A DNA stretch of 64,000 nucleotides, from positions 868,001 through 932,000 of the forward strand of contig JALJCQ010000018.1 of NCBI GenBank assembly GCA_023091665.1. Reading direction: 5' to 3'. Both the position numbers and the translations under genes were made by a program. This DNA is from Pythium myriotylum (lineage: Eukaryota; Oomycota; Peronosporomycetes; Pythiales; Pythiaceae). This document shows positions 1 to 11,100 of this stretch, in pieces. The notes beneath the pieces were generated by a model. The model made no database searches and was not told the DNA's origin. It saw only the letters and a list, made by a program, of their open reading frames with translations. Positions within the stretch are counted from its first letter, which is position 1. Every line of letters begins with the position of its first letter.

Positions 1-875
1 AAGTCAAGAGCCAGCTCGCTGAGGTCAATCTCTCGGGCGCGAAGCCCACAAGTGACAATGATGCTGGCGGAGAACAGCTCACCATTGCGTGGCAGTACCA
101 GAAGTACATCGCGGATGCGACGAGCGGTGCGACAACCCTGCGCTTCTGCCACAGCTTCGATTTGTCCCGCAGCATGCATCCTGAGCTTCTGAGCGCTAAC
201 CCGCCGATAGGAATTGAACTTTCTCGCCTCGCTGACGCTGCATCCTCGATCAGCGACGTCTATGCCAGCCTATTCTCCAGCATTGAACGAGAGATTCAGG
301 CTCGCAACGGGGGCCAAGTCATTCGGGTATGTATTCGAGAACTCGGTTCCCCAGTTCTTGGCCCGCCAGATCACGATCACATGATTGCACTGTATGGATT
401 CTTACGTCGACTTCGAAGTCTCGCTGCTGGCTTTGGACGCACTGTTGTTTTCCAGCTGAGTGGTCATCTATATTCTTTCCCCACCGAGTTTGCGAATGAA
501 CTTCGACATCTGAGTGACTACGTGTTCGAGGTCAAATCGTTTGTGGGCGAAAACGACATGCTCCCCGGTGAGCTGCTTGAATTCCATGGTTTGCTGGATA
601 TCAAGAAACTTGCGCGAGTTCACACACTGACGTGCCACTCGATGGACACGGTCAAGTTTGGAATCAAGCGCGAGCGCCGAAAGATGAAAATCGAGAAGTT
701 CCACTTGCCTCCTGAGGGCTCGCGCAGCTCCAATGACAAGGACAAGAAAAAGTCGCCAGCTTCCGCGACGACAAAGTCGAATCTCGTGAGCTCGTCATTT
801 GTCCGCAAAAGCACGTCGAGTGTTGGTTGCAACGCTGGAGTCTCGAACTCTGGATTAGATCCCCTCGATTTCTAG
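1..875 (+). CDS. ELP4: Elongator complex protein 4, C-terminal part (5' end outside window)
   Basis: The reading frame is open from base 3 to the stop at 875, so the gene begins before the window. Elp4 (PAXNEB family) is a RecA-fold subunit of the Elp4-5-6 ring of Elongator, needed for wobble-uridine modification of tRNA. Visible family signatures are LTIAWQY, then RFCHSFDLS, and near the end KFGIKRERRKMKIEKFHLPPE, which matches the Elp4 pattern just before the variable tail. The last ~45 residues are a Ser/Lys-rich tail. The first internal Met is at 162, but coding clearly continues upstream of it. The stop lies 18 bp from the stop of the convergent next gene. Confidence 0.9.
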   Translation, partial: VKSQLAEVNLSGAKPTSDNDAGGEQLTIAWQYQKYIADATSGATTLRFCHSFDLSRSMHPELLSANPPIGIELSRLADAASSISDVYASLFSSIEREIQARNGGQVIRVCIRELGSPVLGPPDHDHMIALYGFLRRLRSLAAGFGRTVVFQLSGHLYSFPTEFANELRHLSDYVFEVKSFVGENDMLPGELLEFHGLLDIKKLARVHTLTCHSMDTVKFGIKRERRKMKIEKFHLPPEGSRSSNDKDKKKSPASATTKSNLVSSSFVRKSTSSVGCNAGVSNSGLDPLDF

Positions 876-893
876 GACTGTAGCAAGGTGGAT

Positions 894-1674
894 TTATTTC
901 TTTTTGGATCGAAATTTGTGTTCATCAACATCAAACTCAACCACCTCAACGTCATCTTCGTGGTCGTAGTCGCCGTCGCTATCGTCGTCATCGGCACCAT
1001 CATCGTCTCCTTCCGAATCGGATCCACTTTGCTCGCCTTCTTCAGAATCTTGGTCTGACTTTGCGGCGTATTTCTGTTTGGATTTGCTGCGTCGATTCGC
1101 CTTCTTCTTGCGCAGCTTGTCGATCTTCACGCTGCGCTTGCTCAGTTCTCCGTTCACGTGGTCATCGAGCTTCTGCAGCAGAAGCCTGCGCGCGATGCGG
1201 CGGTTTCCATCGAGCGACCGCGTCTCCTGGCAGCGCACGTGGAGCCCTGTGGGCACGTGCTTGAGCAGCACGCAGTTGCGGACTTTGTTGATCTTCTGTC
1301 CGCCCTTTCCTGGCAGCACGAGGCAGTCTGCGTCAGCACTCCTCCTCCCAGCAGCAGGGGCGCCGTGGCAGCCACGCACCCCAGCCCTTGACGAACGACT
1401 CGACGAGGTCTTCGTCGCGCAGCTCCACGGGCAGTCGCTCTCGCTTGGAGTCGCTCAGGAAGCGCGCCCAGGGCCTCGGTGTCGCCACCCAGCGCCGCAG
1501 CATGGCAGTCCAGTGCACCGTACCGTACTCGACTGGCGCGGCGGAGCTGCTGAGGAGTGAGCCATCCGTTTTCCACCAATCAGTGGCTTTGGTGAACTTT
1601 GGGGCCCTCTCGTAATCGTGAAATCTTGAAGCGAGCGGCTCTCTTCGTCCAAGGTTGAAGAACGGATGAGTCAT
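894..1674 (-). CDS. MTRFR/C12orf65-type mitochondrial translation release/rescue factor
   Basis: Two exons: 1674-1380 and 1309-894, with a 70-bp intron (1310-1379, GTGCGTGG..CTGCCAG) that I placed by motif continuity; product 236 aa. The junction restores KGWGKGGQKINK, the RF-1 domain GGQ loop, followed by VRNCVLLKHVPTGLHVRC and an ETRSLDGNR..AR stretch exactly as in C12orf65 (MTRFR), a factor that releases peptides from stalled mitochondrial ribosomes. The basic tail after the domain (KLRKKKANRRSKSKQK) fits the ribosome-tunnel tail of this family. Unusual features are a Lys in place of the usual Pro before GGQ and a very acidic Asp/Glu/Ser extension of about 50 residues at the C-terminus. 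The N-terminus could hold a targeting peptide, not obvious. Confidence 0.85.
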
Positions 1675-2073
1675 CCAAAGTGGCCCGTGCGCGAGCCGCC
1701 CTTCGTGCCCCGGCGTCGCGTCGGCACGCGAGTCGCCCGTCGGCGCGACGCCCGATCGCCGCGCGTCGCACGTCGCTCGTGCCGCAGCCTCCGAGGCAGA
1801 AAGCGACGGCGAGTCCTCCCATTAAGAGCCCGGCCGCCGCCTCGGTCCACCCTGCGGACGGTTGGTCATCCAGCCTCTTTGTGGGACAACGCCAGATGCT
1901 GAAGCCAAGAAGAGGCAGGGGGAGAGGGGGCTCGGTGGCCCAATCAGCGTCGTCAGGGGCGGCCGAATCGGCCAATGGGAAGCCGTCCCGACATTCAATT
2001 CGGCAGCTGAGGTTTCGCCTCTCCAGCCCAGAACGACAGGGGCGGTGTAGCTTCTCGCCAAGCAGCTCTCTGC
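1675..2073. promoter_or_regulatory. Divergent intergenic region (MTRFR-like / bZIP)
   Basis: About 400 bp between two divergent start codons. It is GC-rich in the left half (Arg-rich in all frames) and has no convincing coding signal. It should hold both promoters; I cannot point to a specific motif. Confidence 0.35.
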
Positions 2074-3153
2074 ATGGGCAACCCGAGTCGCCCGGACGCC
2101 GCCGACATGCTCGTGGCGCTCGCGAACACGGACGATGGAGCCGCCACGAGAACGGGCCGGCGCGCCAAGAGACAGGCCGAGCCCCTGGACGCCAAGGCCG
2201 CCCCCGCGCAAGGGGAGGCGCCTTCTACCGCCGCCGAGCCGCCGACAGAGCCGGTCAAGCGCAAGCGAGGGCGCCGCAAGCTCATCCACGACGAGGAAGA
2301 GCGCAAGCTGCGGCGCAAGATGCAGTGCAAGCTCAACCAGCGGCGGTATCGAGCGCGGCAGCGAGGAATGATCACGTCACTCTCGCTCGACACGGAAAAG
2401 ACCACCGACAACATCCAGGAGCTCGAAGCCTACCACCGGTTCTTGGGCGAGTTCGACGAAGAGAGAACGGCCGTCGCGGCCTCTGCGGAACATGTCGCCG
2501 ACAGACGGCCTCTCATGGTCGTGAATCAGTTCACCCAGTTGTTTCGACACGGGTTTGCTCTCCACTCGGTCGAGGTGAGCGAGATCCAGGAGAACTTTCT
2601 CCGCTTTGCCATGGATCCGTTGCTTCATTCTCAGGGAGCCGTGGAACGCGGCGTGGACGCGCTCATTCTCCAGCTCAAACGGTACTCTTCCTACCATGCT
2701 GTCTTCGAAGTGCTCACGGAATCGGTCGAGGTCGTGGACGAGCAACGGCCGGGCCCGACGTTCCAGCGACCCAGTGGTGCAACACCGCTGGCAGCAGTCG
2801 TTCACGTGTCGGGTAAACTCCACCTACGCATATCGCGAGACACGGTGATGCTGCTCTACCCCCATATCATCGAAGACGAAGAGCTCAACATGCGCGTGGT
2901 TGGCCAAGAGATCTACCCGACATTCTCCATGGTGTTTTACTTCAACGAGCTCGCCAAGGTAGCGAAGTTCGAGTTCGCCGTGGACTTTGCCTCGGCATTC
3001 ATGCAGCTGCTGCGCAACGCAGAGCTTACATCGCGACTGCTCGAGCGCGCCATCATCACGCCTCACGGTGAGCTTGGCGTGGATCCGCACGGTGCGTTCG
3101 ACTCGAAACCAGACGGAAACAAGCAGCTCAGTCTCAAGTTCATTCTTCTCTGA
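2074..3153 (+). CDS. Oomycete-type bZIP transcription factor
   Basis: Intronless, 359 aa, ATG at 2074. Residues 61-99 are a basic DNA-binding region (KRKRGRRK then RRKMQCKLNQRRYRARQR), followed by a short zipper with hydrophobics at heptad spacing to about residue 125. The basic core has Asn88 and Arg93 but Gln at the position eight after Asn, where most bZIPs have Arg or Lys; unusual basic regions with Cys/Asn variation are known in the expanded oomycete bZIP family. The rest (residues ~150-345) is a single alpha/beta-looking domain of unknown role, typical in length for oomycete bZIPs, probably regulatory. Expected to be nuclear. The target genes are unknown. Confidence 0.85.
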   Translation: MGNPSRPDAADMLVALANTDDGAATRTGRRAKRQAEPLDAKAAPAQGEAPSTAAEPPTEPVKRKRGRRKLIHDEEERKLRRKMQCKLNQRRYRARQRGMITSLSLDTEKTTDNIQELEAYHRFLGEFDEERTAVAASAEHVADRRPLMVVNQFTQLFRHGFALHSVEVSEIQENFLRFAMDPLLHSQGAVERGVDALILQLKRYSSYHAVFEVLTESVEVVDEQRPGPTFQRPSGATPLAAVVHVSGKLHLRISRDTVMLLYPHIIEDEELNMRVVGQEIYPTFSMVFYFNELAKVAKFEFAVDFASAFMQLLRNAELTSRLLERAIITPHGELGVDPHGAFDSKPDGNKQLSLKFILL

Positions 3154-3352
3154 TCGAGTGCAAAGAGCAAGCGTCAGCTAGTATCATTTGTATGTTAAGA
3201 AAATGACCTCGCGGCCCGGAAGACAATGGGAGTCTCGCGGGCGACGAGCTGAGGCATACTTTATAAGCACATTCTGCTGGAAATGGATGTATGGAGCATG
3301 TTGGCGTCGCATGGGCCATTCCTGAAGGCTGAGTCGATCAGTTGAGGCGTGT

Positions 3353-4710
3353 CTACTCCTTCTTGTAGTACGCAGCAGGAACAAACGGCATCTTGGCGAT
3401 CGTCAACTTCTGCGACTTGTTGCGCGCCTTCACGTGAAGTTCGGTACCGATCTTCGAGACACCCTTGTTGACGTACGCCATGCCGATGGCCTTCTTGAGC
3501 GTCGGACTGAACGTTCCGCTCGTGACTTCACCGACAACCTCATCGTTCTCGTTGTAGATCTGAGCACCTTCGCGAGCAGCGGCGCCTTCCACCTCGAAGC
3601 CCACACGCTTCTTCGTGAAAGTCTTGTTCTTGAGCTGGTCCATGATAATCGCATGGCCGGGGAATCCACCTTCCTCGCGACGACGCTTGCCGATCGTCCA
3701 AGCAAGCGTCGCCTCAATCGGGGTAATCTTATCGGTGATGTCGTGGCCGTGGAGGCAGAGGCCCGCCTCCAGACGTAGACTGTCACGTGCACCAAGGCCA
3801 GCCTCAAGAACACGGTCGTCCTCGAGAAGCTTGCGCGCGAAGCTCTCCGCGTTAGCACTTGGCACCGAGATCTCGAAGCCATCCTCGCCGGTGTAGCCGC
3901 AGCGAGTCAGAATCACGTCAACACCTTCCACAGGAAGCGGCGTGTAGACACCAGTCATGAACGCGAGCTCCTTGAAGTCAACCTGGGGGGTGAGTCCGGC
4001 CATGACATCGACGGCACCAGGGCCTTGAAGGGCAATCAAAGCGCGATCGGTGAGCCGCTCGATCTTGACGTCGCCCTTGAACGCGGCGAGCTTCTTGTTC
4101 ATGTGCTCCACGTCGATGTCCTGGTTGCCGGCGTTGACAACGACGTACAAGTGGTCTTCGTAGGCCGTGATGACACAGTCGTCGATGATGCCGCCATTGT
4201 CGTTGGTGATGAGCGAGAGCTTGGCCTCACCAGGCTGGAGCGCCTCCAAGTCGGCCACGACGATGCTCTCGAGGAAGCGCACGCGGTCGGCTCCGGTGAT
4301 GCGCAGCTGGCCCATGTGGGAGACGTCGAAGAGCGAGGCCTTGCCGGGGCTTCGCGTGTGGTTGTGCGACTTGAGGACGCCGGCCGGGTACTGGACCGGC
4401 ATCGCGTAACCAGCAAAGTCGACCATCTATAATACATCGTGAACGTGAGCACGCCGAACCGCCGTCTTCCAGCACAGGGTTGCGGCGCAGATACCTTGCC
4501 GCCGATGGCAACGTGGAAGTCGTAGAGCGGCGTCTTCTTGAGCTGGAGGAGAGACACACGACGTGAGCATGACGCAATCAATCATCTCGACTCGGCCGAG
4601 GCGGTCCGCACCGAGCCGACGTCGGCGAAGAGGCGCGTCTGCGAGGCCGCCGCCGCGAGCGGGCGGAGCGACTTGGCGAGCGCGGCGCGAGGGCGGAGGA
4701 CGGCGAGCAT
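3353..4710 (-). CDS. GCVT: Aminomethyltransferase, glycine cleavage system T-protein (mitochondrial)
   Basis: Three exons: 4710-4612, 4542-4495 and 4426-3353, introns of 69 and 68 bp placed by motif continuity; 406 aa, the usual length. The T-protein takes the aminomethyl group from lipoylated H-protein and passes the C1 unit to tetrahydrofolate, releasing ammonia. Exon 1 (MLAVLRPRAALAKSLRPL..) is a classic Arg/Ala mitochondrial presequence. Exon 2 reads LKKTPLYDFHVAIGGK and exon 3 continues MVDFAGYAMPVQYP, FDVSHMGQ, and RDSLRLEAGLCLHGHD, all diagnostic. An in-frame upstream ATG at 4764 would add 18 residues (MAHSSTERHHHLL..); I prefer 4710 because it gives the cleaner presequence. Confidence 0.93.
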
Positions 4711-5112
4711 CGCGGCGAGGGAGACGAGCAAGTGGTGGTGCCGTTCGGTCGACGAGTGGGCCACGCGAGATCCCCGATGGCCAGTACATTCGCGCGACCT
4801 CCTGGAATCTTCAACCAGCCGTCGCGCAACCTCCTCAATGTCGCTCGAGAGTCACGGCATCCATCGCTTCAGGAGATCCATCTTCCATCATCTCGTTGTC
4901 TTGGCATATGACGGCATCTCTTCATGAGACGGACCGGACGGTGGCAGCCTTCTCGATGCGCTGAGAGCGTATCTTCGCGGATTCGCTCGCGACTAAAAAT
5001 GGCGTCGCGCGCTTGAGCTGTTGCAAAAAGGGAAACGGCCGGCGCCATTCTCTGTGTGTCTGAGAAAGGAGTCGGACGACTGGCATTGCCCGCCGGGGGT
5101 GGAAGACTCGCC
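4711..5112. promoter_or_regulatory. Divergent intergenic region (GCVT / four-module channel 1)
   Basis: About 400 bp between divergent starts. CCATTCT at 5045-5051 resembles the oomycete initiator core (TCAYTYY) with one mismatch and lies 66 bp before the first ATG of the channel gene, a normal oomycete 5' UTR length. Nothing else stands out. Confidence 0.35.
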
Positions 5113-8100
5113 ATGTACGGCCGCGGCATCTCTTTCGTGTCGCAGCGATGGGAGTCTCAAGGCCGCGCGTCGTTCGCCGTGCCGACTCCAGGCGGCCGAG
5201 GCCAACAGAGAGGCTCGCGCCCCGGCATCCGACCGAGATCCACGACCATGACGATCGCAAACCACGCGCGAGCTGCCGTCGGTGCACACGACCCCATGAC
5301 AATGGGCCACATCGACTTGTTTGCTTTCTTGAAGCCTTTCCGACGATGGTACCGACGGAAGCGCCACGCTCTCTACCTCACGATGCTCGTCTTCGAGCTC
5401 GTCTACATTTTTGCAACCATCCCACTCCGTGTCGCCTTCTTTTTCGATCCCTATGGGTCAGATCGAGACAAAGGCTGGACGAACGCCTTGACAATCTACA
5501 CGACCTTTGATCTACTCACCGAGATCTCGAGTATCGCAAGTGTGCGCGAGATTTTCAATGCGCGGCGGCGAGCACTTGCCGCGTTTGCTCTCGATGCGGG
5601 AAACGTGCACGTGAATCCACGAAATCGTCGCCACCAACGCGGTCGAGCTGCGGTGAACGAGAAAGAAGAACTTCAGCCAAGCAAGAAGAGCTCGCTTGTT
5701 GTGGCGTGGTCGCTCAACACACTAGTCCCGTCTTCTAAGGAGCAGTACAATATCCGTCGGCCCTTATTGTACGAGGCCATCGCGATCGTTCCGATTGAGC
5801 TCTTGGCAATAGCTCTTGGCCCAAACTGGCTCCACATGTTGCGCATGCTCAAGGTGTTTCGACTCCACCGGGTACGAGGATGTCTCAAGGAGCTAAAGAA
5901 GCTACACGCAAGGCGGCCCATGGTTCAGCTTCTCGATTTTACAGGAAATGCACTGCTGTTCAAACGCGTTCTTTCAGGTTTAGCGCTGTGCCACTGGATT
6001 GCTTGTGCATACATGGCGCTCGCGCACTGGGAGTGTGGACTGTCTTTTAAGCTGTGTATACGAGGTGTCGACCAAAACAATCATACTATCACCAATCCTA
6101 GAAGGTTCACGTGCTGGGCAATCGAGGATCAACTGGTTGGAGCCTCGCCGCTGAGAAAGTACGCCAGGGCTGTTTACTGGTCAGCACGGACGCTGATAAC
6201 CGTTGGCTACTACGATGTCACGCCTGTGACTGATCTCGAAACGGCATTCGGAATTGTGATTCAAATCGTCGGCGCAGTCTTCAGCACCTCGTTAATCGCC
6301 ACGTTCTTGTTCGTATTCCGATACCTGAATGCCCGTAAGCAAGCTTTCATGACGCACGTCGACGAAGCTAAGGAGTACATGAAGATGTCTCACATACCAG
6401 ACGATGTGAATGAAAGCGTTATAAGCTTCTACCGTAATGTGTGGCAAGCGCATAATGGGCTGTCGCAAGACGAAGTGACTTCTCGGCTGCCGGAGCATCT
6501 ACGCGTTGGCGTCCTCAAAGTGCTCGTTGCCCAGCGAATTCACGCTGTCGCATTCTTAGCCAAGGAGAGTGAGGAGTTCATCAACACGTTGGCACTCAAG
6601 GTTGAGCTGTGTGTTTACTCTCCCAAGGACTGGATCATCGAGAAGGTTCCGGACGGAATGTTCTTTGTTCTCCGCGGCAACGTCATGCTTGAGATTGTCG
6701 GTCAAACTCAGCCGCGGCACGTAAAAGCAGGGGAACACTTCGCAGAGTTTGCTTTACTACTTGCAGGTAAAAGTGACGAGCGCGCACGGGCTACGACTTA
6801 CTCGGAACTTTACAAGCTATCGCAATCTTGGTTCAGAGAAACACTGGATTTGTTTTACGGAGCTGTCGGGGGACAAAAACAGTTGGAAAGTATGCGCGCA
6901 ATGCTTAACCGCCGAGATCAGCAACAACAAAAAATGAAGCGATTGTTTGGGCGGTCTGTCGGTGACTTCCAGAGAAGCGTCTCGAGTAGGGGGGAACTAG
7001 GTACTCGACGAAACACACATTTGTCTTGGTTTCTTCCAGGTTCAGGGTTTCGTCGTTGGTGGGAGCACTTCCGACTACTTGCTCTGACATTTGTTGCGTA
7101 CGAAGTCCCTTTCTTTATCGTCTTCGATACTGCCGAATTTCCTTTCATGGAGACACCGATTATCAACATCCAGTCCATTACATCAGTGATGGTTGAAGTA
7201 TTTTTCACAGTTGATTTTGTTTTGCGGAGTTGGTACTTCGCATACATCGACTCCATGTCTATGATTCCTGTGACAGATTCTACGTATATCTTCCAGCACT
7301 ACAAAGACAATGGCATGCTGATTGACCTCATTTCGATTATTCCCGTCGCAACAATTCTCGAGTTTATGTATGGAGCTCAGTGGATGCTCATTGTTCCGGC
7401 GTTTCGTCTCTTGAGGATACTACGTCTTCGTCACTTGGCGTCTTCGATTCAAGAAATTTCCCACGTACGACGCCTCAGCTCGCAGGTGCAAACTGCGATT
7501 ACACTCGTAATATCTGTCACGCTCACTATTCATGTGACGGGATGCTTTTGGTTTTTAATGGCTCGTTTGGGAATGTCAGAGCAAGATTTTCAAGAGGAAA
7601 ATGCTCACACTCTCACTCGCCCTGATTGCCTGCGCTTCGCTACTCTCCACGGAAATTGCTCGTGGGCTTTGTTTGACGCTTACGGACAAGTTGGCCATGG
7701 CTTTCCGTTCTTGAGTAAAACCGAATTGGCCAGTAATTCGAGTACAATGTCAGCATCTCACCGACGTCTCTCTTCTGCCCCAGGTTCCGCCTCTCTCCCA
7801 ACTGAGTCTTCGTACACAAGCAAATTTGCGTACTTACGATCGATATACTGGGCAATTGCGGCTCTAACAACTGTTGGTTACGGAGATATTGTAGCATTCT
7901 CAACGGAGGAATCCTTCTTCGCTGCGCTATGGGTCTTTTTCGGAGGCATCATTAATTATGCAGTAGTTGCTGCGATGTCCAATATCATCTCGAATTTGAC
8001 AGCAGCAAGTCGCCATCATATGGAGAAAATGAACTTGATGAATACTGTCTTGGCACACTACGGTATATCAGACGAGGTGCGCCACCAAGTACGACGTTTC

Positions 8101-11100
8101 TACTATCAGCAATACTACATTCAGAGGGTGGCTTCAGAAGCAAAGCTCCTCGCAAGGCTGCCTCAGCAACTCAGACATCGGATCTCACTAACTCTGCATG
8201 CTGAATCCATCACAAAACTGTCGCTCTTCGTAGACTTCGGTCATGAACGGCTCCTTCACGATCTTACAGGACTTTTTCGCAGAGGCGTGTACCAGCGAGG
8301 CGACGTCCTTGTGCAAGACAGCACAATTTGCGACGAGATTCTTGTCGTGGTGAGTGGGCGAGGAAACATCTTCTGTCGACGGACCGCTTTTGCAGCCCCT
8401 GTCGGAGCTTTTGGGCCTGGTTCTTGCTGCGGTGTCTCCGAGATGCTATTACGCGTGAAGAGTCCTACGTTTGCAATCGCAACTACAGTTGTAGAAGTGT
8501 CTGCGATTTCCTACCAGGCATACCAAGTGTCAATCGAAGGTCGATATCCCAACGAAGCAACTGCACTCGAAGCCAAGGCGCTCGAGTATTATGAGGCGGA
8601 AGCCCGAGCATTAGACGCGATTGCTGATAATATGAAGAAGTGCGATAAACTCCGACGTTGTATTGATCGCTGCACGAGTATGTTTGCGGAAACTCGGGAG
8701 TTGACTTCCGTCCAACAGCATCGGAAATCGCAAACTCGGTTCTATTGGGACATTCTTATCACACTGGTCAACACGTACTTTGCATTCCAGATCACATTTC
8801 GCGTTCCGTTCCTAAAGACACTGAGAGGAAGTGGGAAGTATTTGCTGGTGATGACAGATGTCGTCGGCGATTTTCTGCTGGCAACGGACATTGTTCTCAA
8901 ACTATACTACTTCGAGTGCGACGAAGGATTTCAAAACATTCTTTCGAGAGCCGAAAAAAACGCGAACTACGCTCACCACTATCTGAAGCAAGACTTATGG
9001 AGCATGCTTCCTTTGTACTACGTCGGGGAGAACTTTTTTTGGATGAGTGTGCTTCGCCTTCCAAGATTGATTCGCATCCGTCAAATTCCAGGGGCCATTG
9101 ACTCACTGATTGTCCGCATTCAGCAACGAGTGACAGCAGTTGAGGACGTTTCAGCATATTTGGCCCCAGTCAAGTTGCTCCTCATTCTTCTGTTCGCCGC
9201 ACATACGTGCGCATGTGTCTTTTACTGGATCTCAACGATGGATGAGAACGCGAACTCTTGGATTCATCATGACCATGTCGTCCATGAGGCCCATAACAGT
9301 ATTCCAGTGCTCTACCTGCGTGGTTACTACTGGGCTCTCACAACATTAACGCTCGTTGGGTCCCGTGAGATCGTCCCGCTTGATGTTCCCGGAACGCTGT
9401 TCGCTAGTTTGACTTGCCTCTGCTGCACATTCGTTGTCGGCCACATCGTAGGTGAACTGTCCGACATGATTCTTGAGATGGACAAGGCAAAGAAGGAACT
9501 TCATGAGCGCGAGTCAAGTTTCGAACAGTTTGCGAAAGACCACAATCTTCCGGCGTCTGTGCGCACCAGAGTTGTTCATTACCTCAAGTTCCAGCACCAC
9601 CACTGCAAGGGCCTTGATATCTATGAAACATTTCATGACCTTTCGAGGAATCTGAAAACTCTCCTCATGATGGATCTATACGGCAAATCTCTACGTGGCC
9701 TCTGCATCGCTCCATTTTTATCTGAAGGTCTTTTGAGGGGGCTTGCCACTCGCTTGAAGTCCGAGCTGTACATTCCCGGTGACAACATAATTGTCGAAGG
9801 AGACCCTGGTCACAAGTTGTTCATCTTGAAAAAAGGTAGTGCGATGGTAATGTGGAAGTCGACAGGTACGGCGGTGGCCACACTCAAAGAGGGCACTATC
9901 TTCGGAGAAGTAGCGTTCTTCTTAAAAGGCTCAAAGCGGATTGCGTCAGTCCAGGCAACGTTCTCGATTGAGCTTCTGGTCGTTGATCGGAGATCGTGGG
10001 ACACGCTGATGAATTCGTGCGAGCTAGAGGAGCGAAAGCTCACAGAGCAAACACTCGTGAACTGGGTAAAGGAGTGCCTTAAAGGGTACAATGTAATGAC
10101 CGTGGAAATCGTCAAGGATATCAAGAGTGCGAATCAACTGGCCAAACCGTCAAACGGACTGGAGAATCACGCTCCTGGGGCATTGGAGGAGCGCACACTG
10201 AGACTGCTGTTGCGCCAAGGAAGCAAGAAAGGACTTGAAGTTGCAAGGTCGATGAACAGTGGCGGCAGCGCGCGAAGTGGTCTCTCGGCGCCATTGGGGA
10301 GTATGTTTGCGAACCGAAACCTTCAAAAGGTGTACGCCTCTAGCGGGTTCGGGGCAGACATCAATGGGGAGAAACGCGCTCTCGTAACTCCAGCCAAAAC
10401 AAACCCACGACGCCCATCTCAGCGACTCTTGCGTCTCCCTCTACCACTCTTGAAGTCCTCCTCGATGAAGAACGGCACAATGCAGCAACTATATCCTCTC
10501 GCAAAGGATCTCAAAGATCTTTATACGAAGCGCCAACTTCGTGACATGGAGGATGAATGTTGGCGACGATATAAGGTCTCTATTTTAATGTCTGACACGA
10601 TCGTCACACGAGATACCACGATGCCAAGACTACCTGTCGCTGAGGCTAGCCGCACAGACAGTATCCTCGCATCTTCAATTCTGGCAGCAAAAGCGATTGT
10701 CGTGGACAGAAACAGAAGAATCTCTGCACTTGGTATGCGCAAGGGATCTCAGGCTCCGCTGAACCCCCATCGGATTGTTCAGAGAGAAAATCCGCGCATC
10801 TCGCTAAACTCGTCACGCCATGACGGAGTAACCACGGATGGGATGCGATTCCTTGCAAACTACAGAATAGTTGACATTCCTATTGCTGCAATGGTTCCCC
10901 AACATAAAAATCATATCCAACCGCAAAGAACTCATGACAAAGGAAAATCCAGGGCTATCAGCGATGCAGAAGATCTCACCGCTCGGCATGTTGTTCAACG
11001 ACGAAGAATGCTGAAGCGCACACAATCGCTCCCGATCTTTGATCACCACTTCGCAGATATCGTGCGCGAGGAACTCAAAGCTTCGAACATCAAGGACTAC

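Noticed and set aside
1680..2816. Long plus-strand open frame overlapping the bZIP gene in another phase
   Set aside because: Arg/Pro/Ala-rich composition typical of the shadow of a GC-rich gene; the bZIP frame has recognisable motifs and the true stop.
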